The notes under the pieces were generated by a model. That model made no database searches. It worked only from the letters and a program-made list of their open reading frames with translations, and was not told where the DNA came from. Source: CAZJTL01 sp964548905 (GTDB lineage: Bacteria > Cyanobacteriota > Cyanobacteriia > Cyanobacteriales > Xenococcaceae). From it: a stretch of 20,407 nucleotides of DNA. The translations under genes were made by a program, and so were the position numbers. Shown in pieces: positions 1-8,369 of this stretch; within the stretch, counting starts at the first letter, position 1; the number at the start of each line of letters is the position of its first letter. The stretch lies in assembly GCA_964548905.1 (NCBI GenBank), contig CAZJTL010000076.1:1-20407 (forward strand), given 5' to 3'.

Positions 1-38
1 AATTTCAATCTATTTTAATCCATTCCAAACAGAGGAAA

Positions 39-683
39 ATGCTTAAACTTAATTTCGGCAATTCACTTCAACAAGTTTTATGTCTTGGAGCGCATAGCGA
101 TGACATCGAAATTGGCTGTGGTGGTACTCTTTTAAAACTAATAGAAATGTATCCCGCTCTAAGTGTTTGTTGGATTGTCTTTGGTGCAACAGGAGAAAGA
201 GAAAAAGAAGCGCTTAAAAGTGCTGAAAATTTTCTTAGTTCTGTTAACAGAAAAAAGATCCTTGTTAAGGAATTTAAAGATGGCTTTTTTCCCTATATTG
301 GAGCAGAAATTAAAGTCTACTTTGAAGAACTCAAACAAGAGGTAAATCCCGATTTAATTTTGACTCATTACCGACAAGATTTACATCAAGATCATCGTCT
401 AATTTCGGAATTAACCAGAAATACTTTTCGGGATCATTTGATTTGGGAGTATGAAATTCCTAAATATGATGGCGATCTGGGTTCGCCTAATCTTTTTGTT
501 CACTTGAGTAAGTCTATATGCCAACAAAAAATTAAACATCTTATGTCTCACTTTAGAACTCAAAGTAATAAACAGTGGTTTACAGAAGAAACCTTTACTG
601 CCATCTTAAGAATAAGAGGTATTGAATCGAATGCTACCGAACAATATGCCGAAGGTTTTTATTGTTATAAGACAGTATTTTAA
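39..683 (+). CDS. PIG-L family (LmbE-like) deacetylase
   Basis: 214-residue protein of the PIG-L/LmbE family, zinc-dependent enzymes that remove the acetyl group from N-acetylglucosamine-type sugars on lipids, glycans or small thiols. The N-terminal metal motif is A18-H19-S20-D21-D22 (family consensus AHPDD), followed by a Gly-rich turn at 26-29. The second metal motif is H116-Q-D118-H119. A Rossmann-like start (VLCLGAHSDD) fits the fold. Length is close to the usual 210-240. A purine-rich AGAGGA lies just before the ATG. The next gene on the same strand is a glycosyltransferase, which suggests a role in a surface polysaccharide or glycolipid, but the substrate cannot be read from sequence. 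Family assignment is firm; function is inferred. Confidence 0.88.
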   Translation: MLKLNFGNSLQQVLCLGAHSDDIEIGCGGTLLKLIEMYPALSVCWIVFGATGEREKEALKSAENFLSSVNRKKILVKEFKDGFFPYIGAEIKVYFEELKQEVNPDLILTHYRQDLHQDHRLISELTRNTFRDHLIWEYEIPKYDGDLGSPNLFVHLSKSICQQKIKHLMSHFRTQSNKQWFTEETFTAILRIRGIESNATEQYAEGFYCYKTVF

Positions 684-946
684 ATGTCTTTAAATTCTTT
701 TAGACATCAAGCAATCGAATACTGTTGGGAAGTAATTGTGGCTAATGGATATCTACGATCGTGCAATGCCTTTAGCTTAGTCATCCATGTGGCAATCTGT
801 CTTTACTGCCCCTTTCGATAGTGATGCAGTGCTTTATATCAAGGGTTAACGCCTCTGGATTTTCATAGGCAAAAAGCAAAGCTCAACTTAGCTGCAAAAT
901 CGTTTGAACTTTCAGAAAAATGTAATACAAAAAAGGTAGATAAACT
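684..946 (+). pseudogene. Probable decayed coding DNA
   Basis: Gap of 263 bp between the deacetylase and the glycosyltransferase. An ORF of 45 codons begins directly after the deacetylase stop (684-821) but has no recognisable domain. A second frame around 788-848 reads MWQSVFTAPFDSDAVLYIKG before a stop, and a third reads DFHRQKAKLNLAAKSFELSE near 857-916. Such protein-like stretches in different frames suggest gene remnants with frameshifts. I recognise no family with certainty. The last 20 bp carry the ribosome-binding site of the next gene. Confidence 0.3.
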
Positions 947-1909
947 ATGTCTGATAGACAACCAAAAGTCAGTATTGGTCTAGCTGTATTCAATGGAGAG
1001 AAATATCTAAGAGAAGCGATCGAGTCAATTTTGGCGCAAACCTTTACTGACTTTGAATTAATCATTTCAGATAATGCCTCGACCGATCGCACTGAAGAAA
1101 TCTGTAGAGCCTATGCTACTCAAGATCCGCGAATTCGTTATGTCAGGAATGCCACTAATATTGGCGGTGCTAATAATGAGAACCAGACCTTTCATTTGTC
1201 CAGAGGGCAATATTTTCGCTTAGCTGCTCATGATGACGTACTTGCTCCAGAACTCATTGAGAAATGTGTTGAAGTTCTTGACCAAGACCTATCCGTGGTT
1301 CTATGCGATTCGATAAATATCAACATTGATGAAAATGGTAAAGAAATCGGCATCTTAGACCGAAATATAGCTACTTCCATCAAACCATGTAAGCGATTTC
1401 GTGAGTTAGCGAATTGGAATCATCATTGCGAGGAAAGCTATGGTCTAATCAGGTCGTCAATAATTAGGAAAACTGACTTACTACTCAATTATTCCGATTC
1501 AGATCGAACATGGCTTGCTGAACTGAGCTTGTCTGGCAGATTTTATAAAATACCTAAGCCCCTTTTTTATAGAAGATACCATTCAGGACAATCTACCCGA
1601 GTTTTCCAAGATCCGATTGATAGAATGGCGTGGTTCAATCCTAATAGTCAGTCAAGAATTAAGAGTTTGACTCAGCTTAGAAGGGTTCAATTTAGTCACT
1701 ATCTTAGGATTATTTATCGTGCAGATCTTGCTTTTTATGAGTATGTTTATTGTTATTGGCATACCTTGTGTTGGCTACGTATTATTCAACAGGAAACTTA
1801 CAACCTTCGTTCTAGGTTATTCCTTGCTCTAAAAAGTTGGAAACTTGGGAAGACGTTGCTCCCAAGATTATTCTTCTTTGCAAATAAGAATAGACCTCCT
1901 GTAAATTGA
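947..1909 (+). CDS. Family 2 glycosyltransferase
   Basis: 320-residue GT-A fold glycosyltransferase. The N-terminus shows the family 2 hallmark: VSIGLAVFNG at 8-17, then S41-D-N-A-S-T46 for nucleotide binding, and H95-D-D97 as the DXD-like metal and nucleotide-sugar site. It should move a sugar from a nucleotide-sugar to a glycan or lipid acceptor at the cytoplasmic face of the membrane. The C-terminal 110 residues are rich in Tyr, Trp and Arg, with no clear membrane span. The start is supported by AAGGTAGA at 933-940, six bases before ATG. It shares its strand with the upstream PIG-L deacetylase, a pairing common in glycan loci. Donor and acceptor are unknown. Confidence 0.9.
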   Translation: MSDRQPKVSIGLAVFNGEKYLREAIESILAQTFTDFELIISDNASTDRTEEICRAYATQDPRIRYVRNATNIGGANNENQTFHLSRGQYFRLAAHDDVLAPELIEKCVEVLDQDLSVVLCDSININIDENGKEIGILDRNIATSIKPCKRFRELANWNHHCEESYGLIRSSIIRKTDLLLNYSDSDRTWLAELSLSGRFYKIPKPLFYRRYHSGQSTRVFQDPIDRMAWFNPNSQSRIKSLTQLRRVQFSHYLRIIYRADLAFYEYVYCYWHTLCWLRIIQQETYNLRSRLFLALKSWKLGKTLLPRLFFFANKNRPPVN

Positions 1910-2081
1910 GAAACTCCGCCTCCGATCGATTCTCTATCTCACCAATAACTTAACATAAAAGCCTCCTGCCTTCTGTCTTTTTGCACTAGCTACTGCTTAG
2001 TAAAGATCTCAAATGGGTTCTATGTTATTGAACGACGCAATCGCAGTTACCTAATTCTTGAAACAGGTAATTCAGCAAGTA

Positions 2082-5000
2082 TTAAGTTAAAATTTCCACT
2101 CTTCCCGACTGTCCATCAATCCTGACTCGCTGACCATCTTTAAGTATTTGCGTAGCACCATGAACGTCCATCACGGCAGGGATATCATATTCACGAGCAA
2201 TAATTGCACCGTGGGAAAGACGACCACCAACATCAGCAATGATACCACCAGCACGGGCTAATAATGGCGACCAACCAGCGTCAGTATAAGGAACCACTAA
2301 GATAGTTTGGGAATCAATGGGACTGGGATCTTGTCCGCTGAGAATGATTTTAACCTTTCCTTCTGCTATTCCTTCGCTAGCACCAATGCCTGTTAACGTT
2401 CGTCTAGCTGGTTGAGGATTGCGACTAGGAGGTAAAGCCGAGCGAGCAGGATTACCATAAATCACATAGGGCATATGTTTAATCTGGCGATCGCTCTCTA
2501 ATTGTTCTTGTCTGGTTTGAATCAGTTGAGCAAATCGAGCCTTTAAATTTGAATCGGGATTTCTAATTTGCGAGCGAATTTCGCTAAACTCCAGAAAAAA
2601 GATCTCTCCTGATGCCTTTAACCAGCCTTGTTCTAACCAAATTTTCTCTAGATCGAGAAAACTCCAGCGCAAATGAGCAAGCAGCCGTTCGTATATTTCC
2701 GTTACTTGTCCTTTGAGATTGAGTCGTCTTTGAACTATGGAGTGTACTAAAGTTCTGGCTTGTTCGCGCTGACTATTAATAAATGTTTTGGCTCGATCGC
2801 GATCGAAAAATAGTTTGGTAAACATTTCTCTAGCAGGTCGAGGATTTTCTCGCCAACGAGAGACAGAAATATCTGTAGCAGCTTCGCTCAAATATCCGTA
2901 TTTTTCTAGCCAAAGATTAAACTGCTCTAAAATATTTTCCCCTTCAGGATTTTCTGCCAAATGAGCAAATAGAGAAGCTGAAGAATTGTGAGTAATTTCT
3001 TCTTTAGTAAGTAGTTTGCGCGTATCTAGAGCTAACATGGCAAGCGATCGCAAGCAAGCTATTTCAGGAACCTGTGTACTATCTAATTCGTTGTCTTCAA
3101 CCTGAAAAATCGCTTTGCGTAAAGCCAGGCTTAAAGGAGCGAAAATACTATAATAGGTAGCTTTATTGAGAGCTAATAAAATTAATTCGATTCGCTCTAA
3201 AATTTCTGCTGGTGAAGTTGGAGAGTTGCTTAAAGTTTCTATTTCCTGCAAGATCGGAGTAAATACCTGGTGTCGATCGGCATAAAAATCCTTTTCTAGA
3301 CTCCATTCTCGACCCAATAATTGTAATAATCCAGGCAAGTTTTTAATTGTAGTTCCCAAGGATGGTTTGCTGAATTGTTCTCCCCTGGTCAAAAATTCTA
3401 AACTTTCTGCCGGTAAACCCATTCTCAAAAATATTTCTCCTAGTAGTGAAGCATTAAAATAAGCGTGTGAATAATGCAAAGTAGCAGTCTGCTCGAAATT
3501 TAAATTAGCGATCTTTTTACCCAGAACAATTTTGAAAATATCGCCCCATACTCCGCAAGTCAGGGGACGATTGATCGACCATGTTAAAGGTCTAATTGCA
3601 CCAGGAATCACTTCAGCCGCAATTTTGCGCGTCCAAATCGTTTTTAATCCTGTAATTGGTCTTGCTTGCAATAACCATAGCTGTTCTCCATCATAAGTCC
3701 ATTCAATGTCTTGAGGCATTCCTCGATTGAGTTCTTCAATTTCTCGCGCTAAAAGTGCAACTGATTCGATGATTGCTGTAGGAATCTCGTTGTTTAAACT
3801 TATTTCTGAGGAATTTTTTGCTTTGTCTTCTTCAATTGTGACAATCTCCGAGTAATTATGCCGCCATAAATCTCGATCGCCAGAATTGTTTGACTTTTTT
3901 TTAGAATTACTGTTATTGCTAGTATTGCTAGCTGCTAAATAAACTCGATAGCGTTGAGGTGTCACTTTACCTGATACGACTAGAGTTGTATCGCCTGGTA
4001 ATACTTCAATCAGAATCGATTCGTCCAGGCGATCGATTGGGTTACGACTAAAAGCTACCCCAGAAAACAATCCTCTAATTTGTCGCTGGACTAAAACCGC
4101 CATCTTTTGCTCTCTTTGCTGGTGACTCTGACGATAAGCAATGGCATTGTTCTCGACATAGGAAGCTTGACAGTCGATAATAGCCTGCGCCAGAGCCTCA
4201 CGGGTTGTGATATTTAAAAAGCTTTGATACTGTCCCGCCGCCGAAGCAACTTCAGAATCTTCCCCAATTGCCGAGGAACGCACTACCAGGGGTCGATCGA
4301 CAGTAGGTTCGAGGAATTGAATCAATGATTCTGGATCGTCTCCTGGGGGTAAAATCCAGCCATCTGGGACTTCATAACCATTGCGTTTGAGCTGTGATAA
4401 ATTGGCAGCTTTTTGACCTACTTTTGATACCGACAGTTGTTGGTTTAAGGAAATCATTTGGCGATCGCCACGAAAAAAGAGAAACATTTTTTGTGATTCC
4501 TGTTGTCCTGCTGCTGGACTTAAATTGAGATCGTCGGGAATTTTCTGATAAATCCAGAATTGTATGCCAGATAAGGCGATCGCTAAGCAAATATACTCTA
4601 TTTCTTGAGGATGTCGCAAGCTAAGAATCAAAGCTAGCAAAATCAGCATACCAATTTTTGCCGATTGACGTTCGCGAACGACAGTAAAACCAATTCCCCC
4701 AATTAGCAAAATTAAAACTGCGGCGATCGGCTCGTGAACTACTATTCCCCAAACTAGGTTGGTTGTACCAGCCCCCTTTCCCATCCAATAGCGTCCCATC
4801 ACCAGAGCAATTAAAGCTATCAATTCCCAAGCTGAATTAGGAGGAAAAAAAACGCGACTTAACATGACTGCGGCTATTCCCTTACCTGCTTCTGATAAAA
4901 CAGCCAAGATACCAACCCACCTACCGCCATGATAAAAAGCAGCCGATACGGAAACGTTTCCTGTCCCTAACTTAGTTAACTGTTTTCCCGTTAAAGCATA

Positions 5001-5087
5001 AGTAATCCAATCAATTAGGGGTATACCTCCTAACAAGGGACAAATTAGCAAGATCGCAAGGCAACCGATAACTTGTACAAGCGTCAT
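2082..5087 (-). CDS. PlsY-like membrane domain fused to PEP-synthase-like dikinase
   Basis: 1001 residues in one unbroken frame. Residues 1-182 are hydrophobic with several membrane spans and resemble the glycerol-3-phosphate acyltransferase PlsY: GTGN at 41-44, SEAGKG at 65-70 (PlsY has D..KG) and GKGAG at 103-107. The match is divergent: the canonical GATN and GHxFP elements are not intact, so acyltransferase activity is doubtful. Residues about 212-480 are a PPDK/PEP-synthase ATP-grasp domain: KVGQKAANL, VVRSSAIGEDS with R270, FSGVAFSRNP at 341-350, and DIEWTYDGEQLWLLQARPIT ending at 479. Residues 386-404 are an Asn/Ser/Lys-rich insert. A long helical region follows (about 485-890). The phosphohistidine domain is C-terminal, with GGRLSHGAII and H959. 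The ATP, middle and His order resembles rifampin phosphotransferase and PEP-synthase-like proteins. The substrate is unknown. The ATG has no clear Shine-Dalgarno. Confidence 0.85.
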   Translation of the reverse strand: MTLVQVIGCLAILLICPLLGGIPLIDWITYALTGKQLTKLGTGNVSVSAAFYHGGRWVGILAVLSEAGKGIAAVMLSRVFFPPNSAWELIALIALVMGRYWMGKGAGTTNLVWGIVVHEPIAAVLILLIGGIGFTVVRERQSAKIGMLILLALILSLRHPQEIEYICLAIALSGIQFWIYQKIPDDLNLSPAAGQQESQKMFLFFRGDRQMISLNQQLSVSKVGQKAANLSQLKRNGYEVPDGWILPPGDDPESLIQFLEPTVDRPLVVRSSAIGEDSEVASAAGQYQSFLNITTREALAQAIIDCQASYVENNAIAYRQSHQQREQKMAVLVQRQIRGLFSGVAFSRNPIDRLDESILIEVLPGDTTLVVSGKVTPQRYRVYLAASNTSNNSNSKKKSNNSGDRDLWRHNYSEIVTIEEDKAKNSSEISLNNEIPTAIIESVALLAREIEELNRGMPQDIEWTYDGEQLWLLQARPITGLKTIWTRKIAAEVIPGAIRPLTWSINRPLTCGVWGDIFKIVLGKKIANLNFEQTATLHYSHAYFNASLLGEIFLRMGLPAESLEFLTRGEQFSKPSLGTTIKNLPGLLQLLGREWSLEKDFYADRHQVFTPILQEIETLSNSPTSPAEILERIELILLALNKATYYSIFAPLSLALRKAIFQVEDNELDSTQVPEIACLRSLAMLALDTRKLLTKEEITHNSSASLFAHLAENPEGENILEQFNLWLEKYGYLSEAATDISVSRWRENPRPAREMFTKLFFDRDRAKTFINSQREQARTLVHSIVQRRLNLKGQVTEIYERLLAHLRWSFLDLEKIWLEQGWLKASGEIFFLEFSEIRSQIRNPDSNLKARFAQLIQTRQEQLESDRQIKHMPYVIYGNPARSALPPSRNPQPARRTLTGIGASEGIAEGKVKIILSGQDPSPIDSQTILVVPYTDAGWSPLLARAGGIIADVGGRLSHGAIIAREYDIPAVMDVHGATQILKDGQRVRIDGQSGRVEILT

Positions 5088-5178
5088 TTGAAGAGATTAA
5101 AGCTCATATTGAAATTGTAATGATTATTCAACAGAATTCACATTAGACTTCTTGCAGAAGTTGGGAACTCTTAACAGA

Positions 5179-5199
5179 GATTAGGGATTAGGGATTAAG
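5179..5199. repeat. Heptamer repeat (GATTAGG)x3
   Basis: Three consecutive seven-base units, GATTAGG, GATTAGG and GATTAAG, lie in the 151-bp gap between two minus-strand genes. Such short tandemly repeated repetitive sequences (STRRs) are a known cyanobacterial feature. No terminator or other site was seen in this gap. Confidence 0.75.
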
Positions 5200-5238
5200 A
5201 ACAAAGAGATGCAAAACTGAGCTTTTGCAAGAGATTTA

Positions 5239-5709
5239 TTATCTAACTGGCTTTACTCTGCCAATCAACAAAGACAAAGTTAATGCACTCATCCCAACTA
5301 ATGCAATGACAAGACGAATTAAATGGTAGTAGTGCCATTGATAGCGAATCTCAGTCCAATTACTAGGAGCGGTTGTTATCGTCCAACCATCAATCTGTTG
5401 ATTGATAGGCTGAATAAAAACTGCCCAGATCGTCCACATCAAAACCATGCAAAGTGAGCCAAGCAGAGTCAAATAGAAAGTTTTTCGGTACTTGCGAATC
5501 AGTGTTGCTGCTCCTATAGCAGAAATAATTGACGGAATCTCAATAAAAGCTAACTTAACTCGATAACTAATGACTTGATTTTGTACCAAAATGTAGCAAT
5601 CTAGCGGAAGGGCTAATTTTCCTGACATTTGCATAAAGTGGGCATAGGAAACACCCAACTGAACTCCCATGAAGACAACGGCTAAAAACTGCAACAATCT
5701 AAGTGTCAT
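5239..5709 (-). CDS. Small membrane protein, DUF1772-like
   Basis: 156-residue integral membrane protein with about four predicted spans (near residues 4-24, 54-72, 78-100 and 130-150). The pattern fits the DUF1772 family: a His in the first helix region (SYAHFMQMSGKLALP), a Trp-rich third span followed by PINQ, then NWTEIRYQWHYYHLIR before the last helix. Members are poorly characterised; a distant fungal relative is called anthrone oxygenase, but no such reaction should be assumed here. The gene is divergent from a MarR-type regulator 104 bp away, and a perfect inverted repeat lies between them, so it is the likely target of that regulator. ATG start; no strong Shine-Dalgarno. Confidence 0.72.
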   Translation of the reverse strand: MTLRLLQFLAVVFMGVQLGVSYAHFMQMSGKLALPLDCYILVQNQVISYRVKLAFIEIPSIISAIGAATLIRKYRKTFYLTLLGSLCMVLMWTIWAVFIQPINQQIDGWTITTAPSNWTEIRYQWHYYHLIRLVIALVGMSALTLSLLIGRVKPVR

Positions 5710-5742
5710 AAATTGTCTGGTAAATTCGGTTATGCTTCAGAT

Positions 5743-5783
5743 ATTGACAATTATCTTGCCAATATGACAACTTAATTGTCAAT
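5743..5783. promoter_or_regulatory. Candidate MarR operator, 11-bp perfect inverted repeat
   Basis: ATTGACAATTA at 5743-5753 and its exact reverse complement TAATTGTCAAT at 5773-5783 are separated by 19 bp. The spacer holds a further GACAA at 5766-5770, and TTGTC recurs at 5713-5717. The repeat sits almost midway between the two divergent start codons (33 bp from one, 30 bp from the other). MarR dimers typically bind palindromes in such positions, so joint control of both genes is a fair inference. Confidence 0.65.
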
Positions 5784-5813
5784 TTAAATTAAGTTTAATC
5801 AGGAATATAGATA

Positions 5814-6278
5814 ATGACCGAGAAAACTGTCGATCGAACAGCAGCAGGACAAGCAATGGAAAATTTATTTATAGAAACGACTTATACATTCTTTTTGCTA
5901 AGAGAGGGAGGTAAACAGATTGGTACAATTAGATCATCGGGTAGCTGCTGGGGAATGCTAAACAGCCTGAAGCAAGAAGGGCCGCAGACAGTCCCACAGA
6001 TTGCGCGATCGCGTCCTGTCTCTCGTCAAGGTATTCAAAAGTTAGCTAATGAAATGATTGAAGAGGGTTCGATCGAGCTAATCGATAATCCAGCTCACAA
6101 AAAATCAAAATTGTTACGCATTACTGCCAAAGGAGAAGCTTTATTTCAAGATTTGACAGAACGAAATGCTCAAGCTGCGGAATTGCTAGCCCAAGATATG
6201 GATGCCGTAGAGTTAGAGATAGCTGTGAAAGTGATGAGACAATTACGAGACAAGCTAAAGAAATCAATTTTGATTTAA
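5814..6278 (+). CDS. MarR family transcriptional regulator
   Basis: 154-residue winged-helix DNA-binding protein. The helix-turn-helix is near residues 54-82 (TVPQIARSRPVSRQGIQKLANEM by sense), and the wing follows as DNPAHKKSKLLRITAKGEALF, matching the MarR pattern of a charged beta hairpin ending in T-x-x-G. Flanking helices should form the dimer interface. MarR proteins usually repress a neighbouring gene and themselves until a small ligand or oxidant releases them. AGGA at 5801-5804 supports the ATG start; a second ATG at codon 15 is possible. The divergent neighbour is a small membrane protein, and the shared inverted repeat suggests both are its targets. Inducer unknown. Confidence 0.9.
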   Translation: MTEKTVDRTAAGQAMENLFIETTYTFFLLREGGKQIGTIRSSGSCWGMLNSLKQEGPQTVPQIARSRPVSRQGIQKLANEMIEEGSIELIDNPAHKKSKLLRITAKGEALFQDLTERNAQAAELLAQDMDAVELEIAVKVMRQLRDKLKKSILI

Positions 6279-6309
6279 ATAAACACCTGTAAAATTATTT
6301 CAAGAAACT

Positions 6310-6675
6310 TCAGAAAGCATTGATATATAGTTCTCCCCATTCCAAATTATCAACAGAAATGTTTTGATAGTGAACTTTTCCTTCTAAAGAAACCTCTTCG
6401 CCGATCGCAGGAAGCTTAGATGAAGTAGTAATCCAAATTTTACCAGTACGATCTTCTAATTGATATGCACCACCAGTTAAAAAAGGCGCTCGATCGGTCA
6501 CTTTTCCTTGCAGATGAACAGTAGCACCAATGCTTCGAGATGCTTCTAAATTGCCAATCGCAGAGTTACAATCACCTAGTTGACTACAACCAAGAAGGGT
6601 CAAAAAGACGATCGAGACAAAACTCAAGCGCAATAGTCTAAGATTGAAAAGTGGTAAAACTGCCACTGGTAACAT
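6310..6675 (-). CDS. Small lipoprotein with OB-fold-like domain
   Basis: 121 residues. A hydrophobic signal segment ends in the lipobox L-L-G-C30, so the mature protein should be lipid-anchored in a membrane. Residues about 50-121 (GATVHLQGKVTDRAPFL, YQLEDRTGKIWITT, EEVSLEGKVHY) have the beta-strand spacing of an OB-fold of the nucleic-acid-binding or YdeI/BOF type: G-x-V-T, then Y-x-L-E-D-x-T-G-x-I-W. Similar small proteins occur in cyanobacteria without assigned function. It converges on the MarR gene with 31 bp between stops and diverges from folD. Real gene likely; role unknown. Confidence 0.7.
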   Translation of the reverse strand: MLPVAVLPLFNLRLLRLSFVSIVFLTLLGCSQLGDCNSAIGNLEASRSIGATVHLQGKVTDRAPFLTGGAYQLEDRTGKIWITTSSKLPAIGEEVSLEGKVHYQNISVDNLEWGELYINAF

Positions 6676-6727
6676 AGGGGTTAAGGGTTAGAGCCTTCGT
6701 TATCGTAACTTGACTCGTAAGATTAAG

Positions 6728-7600
6728 ATGCCTGTACAAACTGCTCAAATTCTAGACGGTAAAAAGTTAGCGCAAAAGATTCAAGAAGAATTAAAACAGC
6801 GCGTGCAAACTCTAAGCAAGAAAATTGGACGCTCCCCTGGATTAGCAGTCCTGATGGTAGGAGATAATCCAGCTAGTGCTGTTTATGTGCGTAATAAAGA
6901 GTTAGCTTGTCAAAAAATTGGCATTGCTTCTCTAGGACGACATTTCCCGACACAAACTTCACAGCAAGAAATAGAAGAGGCGATCGCCCAACTCAACCAA
7001 GACGATCGAGTTGATGGTATTTTAGTTCAGTTACCCTTACCCGAACATTTAGATGCGATCGCCATCCTGCATAAAATCGATCCTAATAAAGATGCTGATG
7101 GTTTGCATCCAATTAATTTAGGCAAATTAGTCCGTTCTGAACCTGGTTTGCGTAGCTGCACTCCCGCAGGTGTAATGTGCCTGCTTCGAGAATACAAGAT
7201 TGAATTACAAGGCAAACAAGCAGTTGTTTTAGGACGTAGTATTTTAGTCGGTAAACCCCAAGCCTTAATGCTCTTAGAAGAAAACGCTACAGTAACGATC
7301 GCTCATTCTCGCAGCCAAGATTTAGCTAGTATTACCCGTGGTGCAGATATTCTCGTCGCCGCCGTTGGTAAACCAGAAATTGTCACCGCCGATATGGTTA
7401 AACCTGGTGCTGTGGTGATTGATGTTGGTATCAATCGAGTTGAAACTGGGAATGGAAAATCTCGCTTAGTAGGAGATGTTAATTTTAATTCTGTCTCTGA
7501 AGTGGCAAGTTACATTACTCCCGTTCCTGGTGGTATTGGGCCAATGACTGTTGCTATGTTATTGCAGAATACGGTGGATAGTTATGAGCAAAAATGCTGA
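6728..7600 (+). CDS. folD: Bifunctional methylenetetrahydrofolate dehydrogenase/cyclohydrolase
   Basis: FolD interconverts 5,10-methylene-THF and 10-formyl-THF (NADP-dependent dehydrogenase plus cyclohydrolase) in cytoplasmic one-carbon metabolism. All hallmarks are present: Y53-V-R-N-K57 with the catalytic Lys, Q101-L-P-L-P, KDADGLHP with D124, CTPAG near 144-148, VLGRSILVGKP for the nucleotide, VIDVGINR, and the C-terminal YITPVPGGIGPMTVAMLL. From this ATG the protein has 290 residues, the usual length, and begins at AQILDGK like its relatives. An in-frame TTG at 6710 would add six residues; neither start has a good Shine-Dalgarno, so the ATG is preferred. The gene is divergent from the lipoprotein gene. 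Heptamer repeats begin right at its stop codon. Confidence 0.97.
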   Translation: MPVQTAQILDGKKLAQKIQEELKQRVQTLSKKIGRSPGLAVLMVGDNPASAVYVRNKELACQKIGIASLGRHFPTQTSQQEIEEAIAQLNQDDRVDGILVQLPLPEHLDAIAILHKIDPNKDADGLHPINLGKLVRSEPGLRSCTPAGVMCLLREYKIELQGKQAVVLGRSILVGKPQALMLLEENATVTIAHSRSQDLASITRGADILVAAVGKPEIVTADMVKPGAVVIDVGINRVETGNGKSRLVGDVNFNSVSEVASYITPVPGGIGPMTVAMLLQNTVDSYEQKC

Positions 7601-7643
7601 AGGAAGGCAGGAGTACGAAGGCAGAAGGCAGAAGGCAGAAGGA
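7601..7643. repeat. Heptamer repeat (GAAGGCA)n after folD
   Basis: AGGAAGGCAG directly follows the folD TGA. Three exact GAAGGCA units run from 7617 to 7637 and a degenerate GAAGGAA follows. This is an STRR array. No terminator stem was found between folD and the next gene, so read-through is possible. Confidence 0.75.
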
Positions 7644-7695
7644 AAATAAAGGATGAAGTATATAAGGTTACTACTGCTAACTAAACGGATTTGAT

Positions 7696-8223
7696 ATGAA
7701 AAGGATTCGAGCGCTGGCGATCGCTGCTGTTTGTGGGGTTTTGAGTAGTTGTACTGGCTATCCGCGCATTCTCAATTTTCCTTTCGATCCTGGCGGACGT
7801 AGTTTAAATAGCCTTGCTTCTGAACTCACTCCACAAATATCGGCTAATTTTGTTACCTTCGTTTCCGATCGCAATGGTTCTCAGGATATCTATCTCTATG
7901 ATGCTCGCAACCGACGCTTAGTAGACTTACCTGGACTTAATGCTCTCGACGAAATTGCTGCCGATCCTTCCGTATCTGAAGATGGTCGTTTTATTGCCTT
8001 TGTTCTTACCCGTCAAGGGCGATCGACGATCGCTTTCTACGATCGCTCTACCCAACAGAAAAGAAACTTAACTCCCAATCTTCAAGCCCAAGTACGCCAT
8101 CCCACCATTAGCGCCGATGGTTCCCTAATTGCCTTTGAAGTCGCTGATCGGGGTCAGTGGGATATTTTAGTTTACAGACGCTCTGGGGAAGCTTTAGATT
8201 TGCCTGGAACACCGAGGTTTTAG
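7696..8223 (+). CDS. TolB-like beta-propeller lipoprotein
   Basis: 175 residues. A short charged N-terminus (MKRIR) and hydrophobic stretch end in the lipobox L-S-S-C19, indicating export and lipid anchoring. The mature part carries TolB/WD40-like (PD40) units: ANFVTFVSDRNGSQDIYLYD at about 51-70, then DPSVSEDGRFIAFVLTRQGRSTIAFYD and HPTISADGSLIAFEVADRGQWDILVYR, each with the S-x-D-G-x-x-I-A-F signature. With three such units it is much shorter than full TolB (about 430), so it is probably a small cyanobacterial envelope protein that must assemble or pair to close a propeller. It lies 95 bp after folD on the same strand. Specific role unknown. Confidence 0.8.
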   Translation: MKRIRALAIAAVCGVLSSCTGYPRILNFPFDPGGRSLNSLASELTPQISANFVTFVSDRNGSQDIYLYDARNRRLVDLPGLNALDEIAADPSVSEDGRFIAFVLTRQGRSTIAFYDRSTQQKRNLTPNLQAQVRHPTISADGSLIAFEVADRGQWDILVYRRSGEALDLPGTPRF

Positions 8224-8368
8224 AGGGACTAGGGGTTAGGGGCTAGGGTGTAGGGTGTAGGAGAGACTGGGAGAAAAATGATACCCTATTGCCTATTTTA
8301 ACTGCTGCCTGCTCCCTACTCCCTGCTCCCTTTTTCTCCAATGAACTATGAACCATGAACTATGAACG
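8224..8368. repeat. Three heptamer arrays between TolB-like and DUF760 genes
   Basis: This gap between convergent genes is almost all seven-base repeats. NNTAGGG is repeated five times at 8228-8262. CTGCTCC-type units occur at 8309-8329. ATGAACN is repeated exactly four times at 8341-8368, ending one base before the stop codon of the DUF760 gene. No hairpin terminator is evident. Confidence 0.8.
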
Positions 8369-8369
8369 A

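Noticed and set aside
2046..2076. Terminator for the fusion gene (TTACCT/AGGTAA)
   Set aside because: The stem has only six bases with a 12-base loop and no T-run.
6710..6727. Upstream TTG start for folD
   Set aside because: It adds six residues not typical of the family and has no Shine-Dalgarno; the ATG at 6728 gives the usual length.
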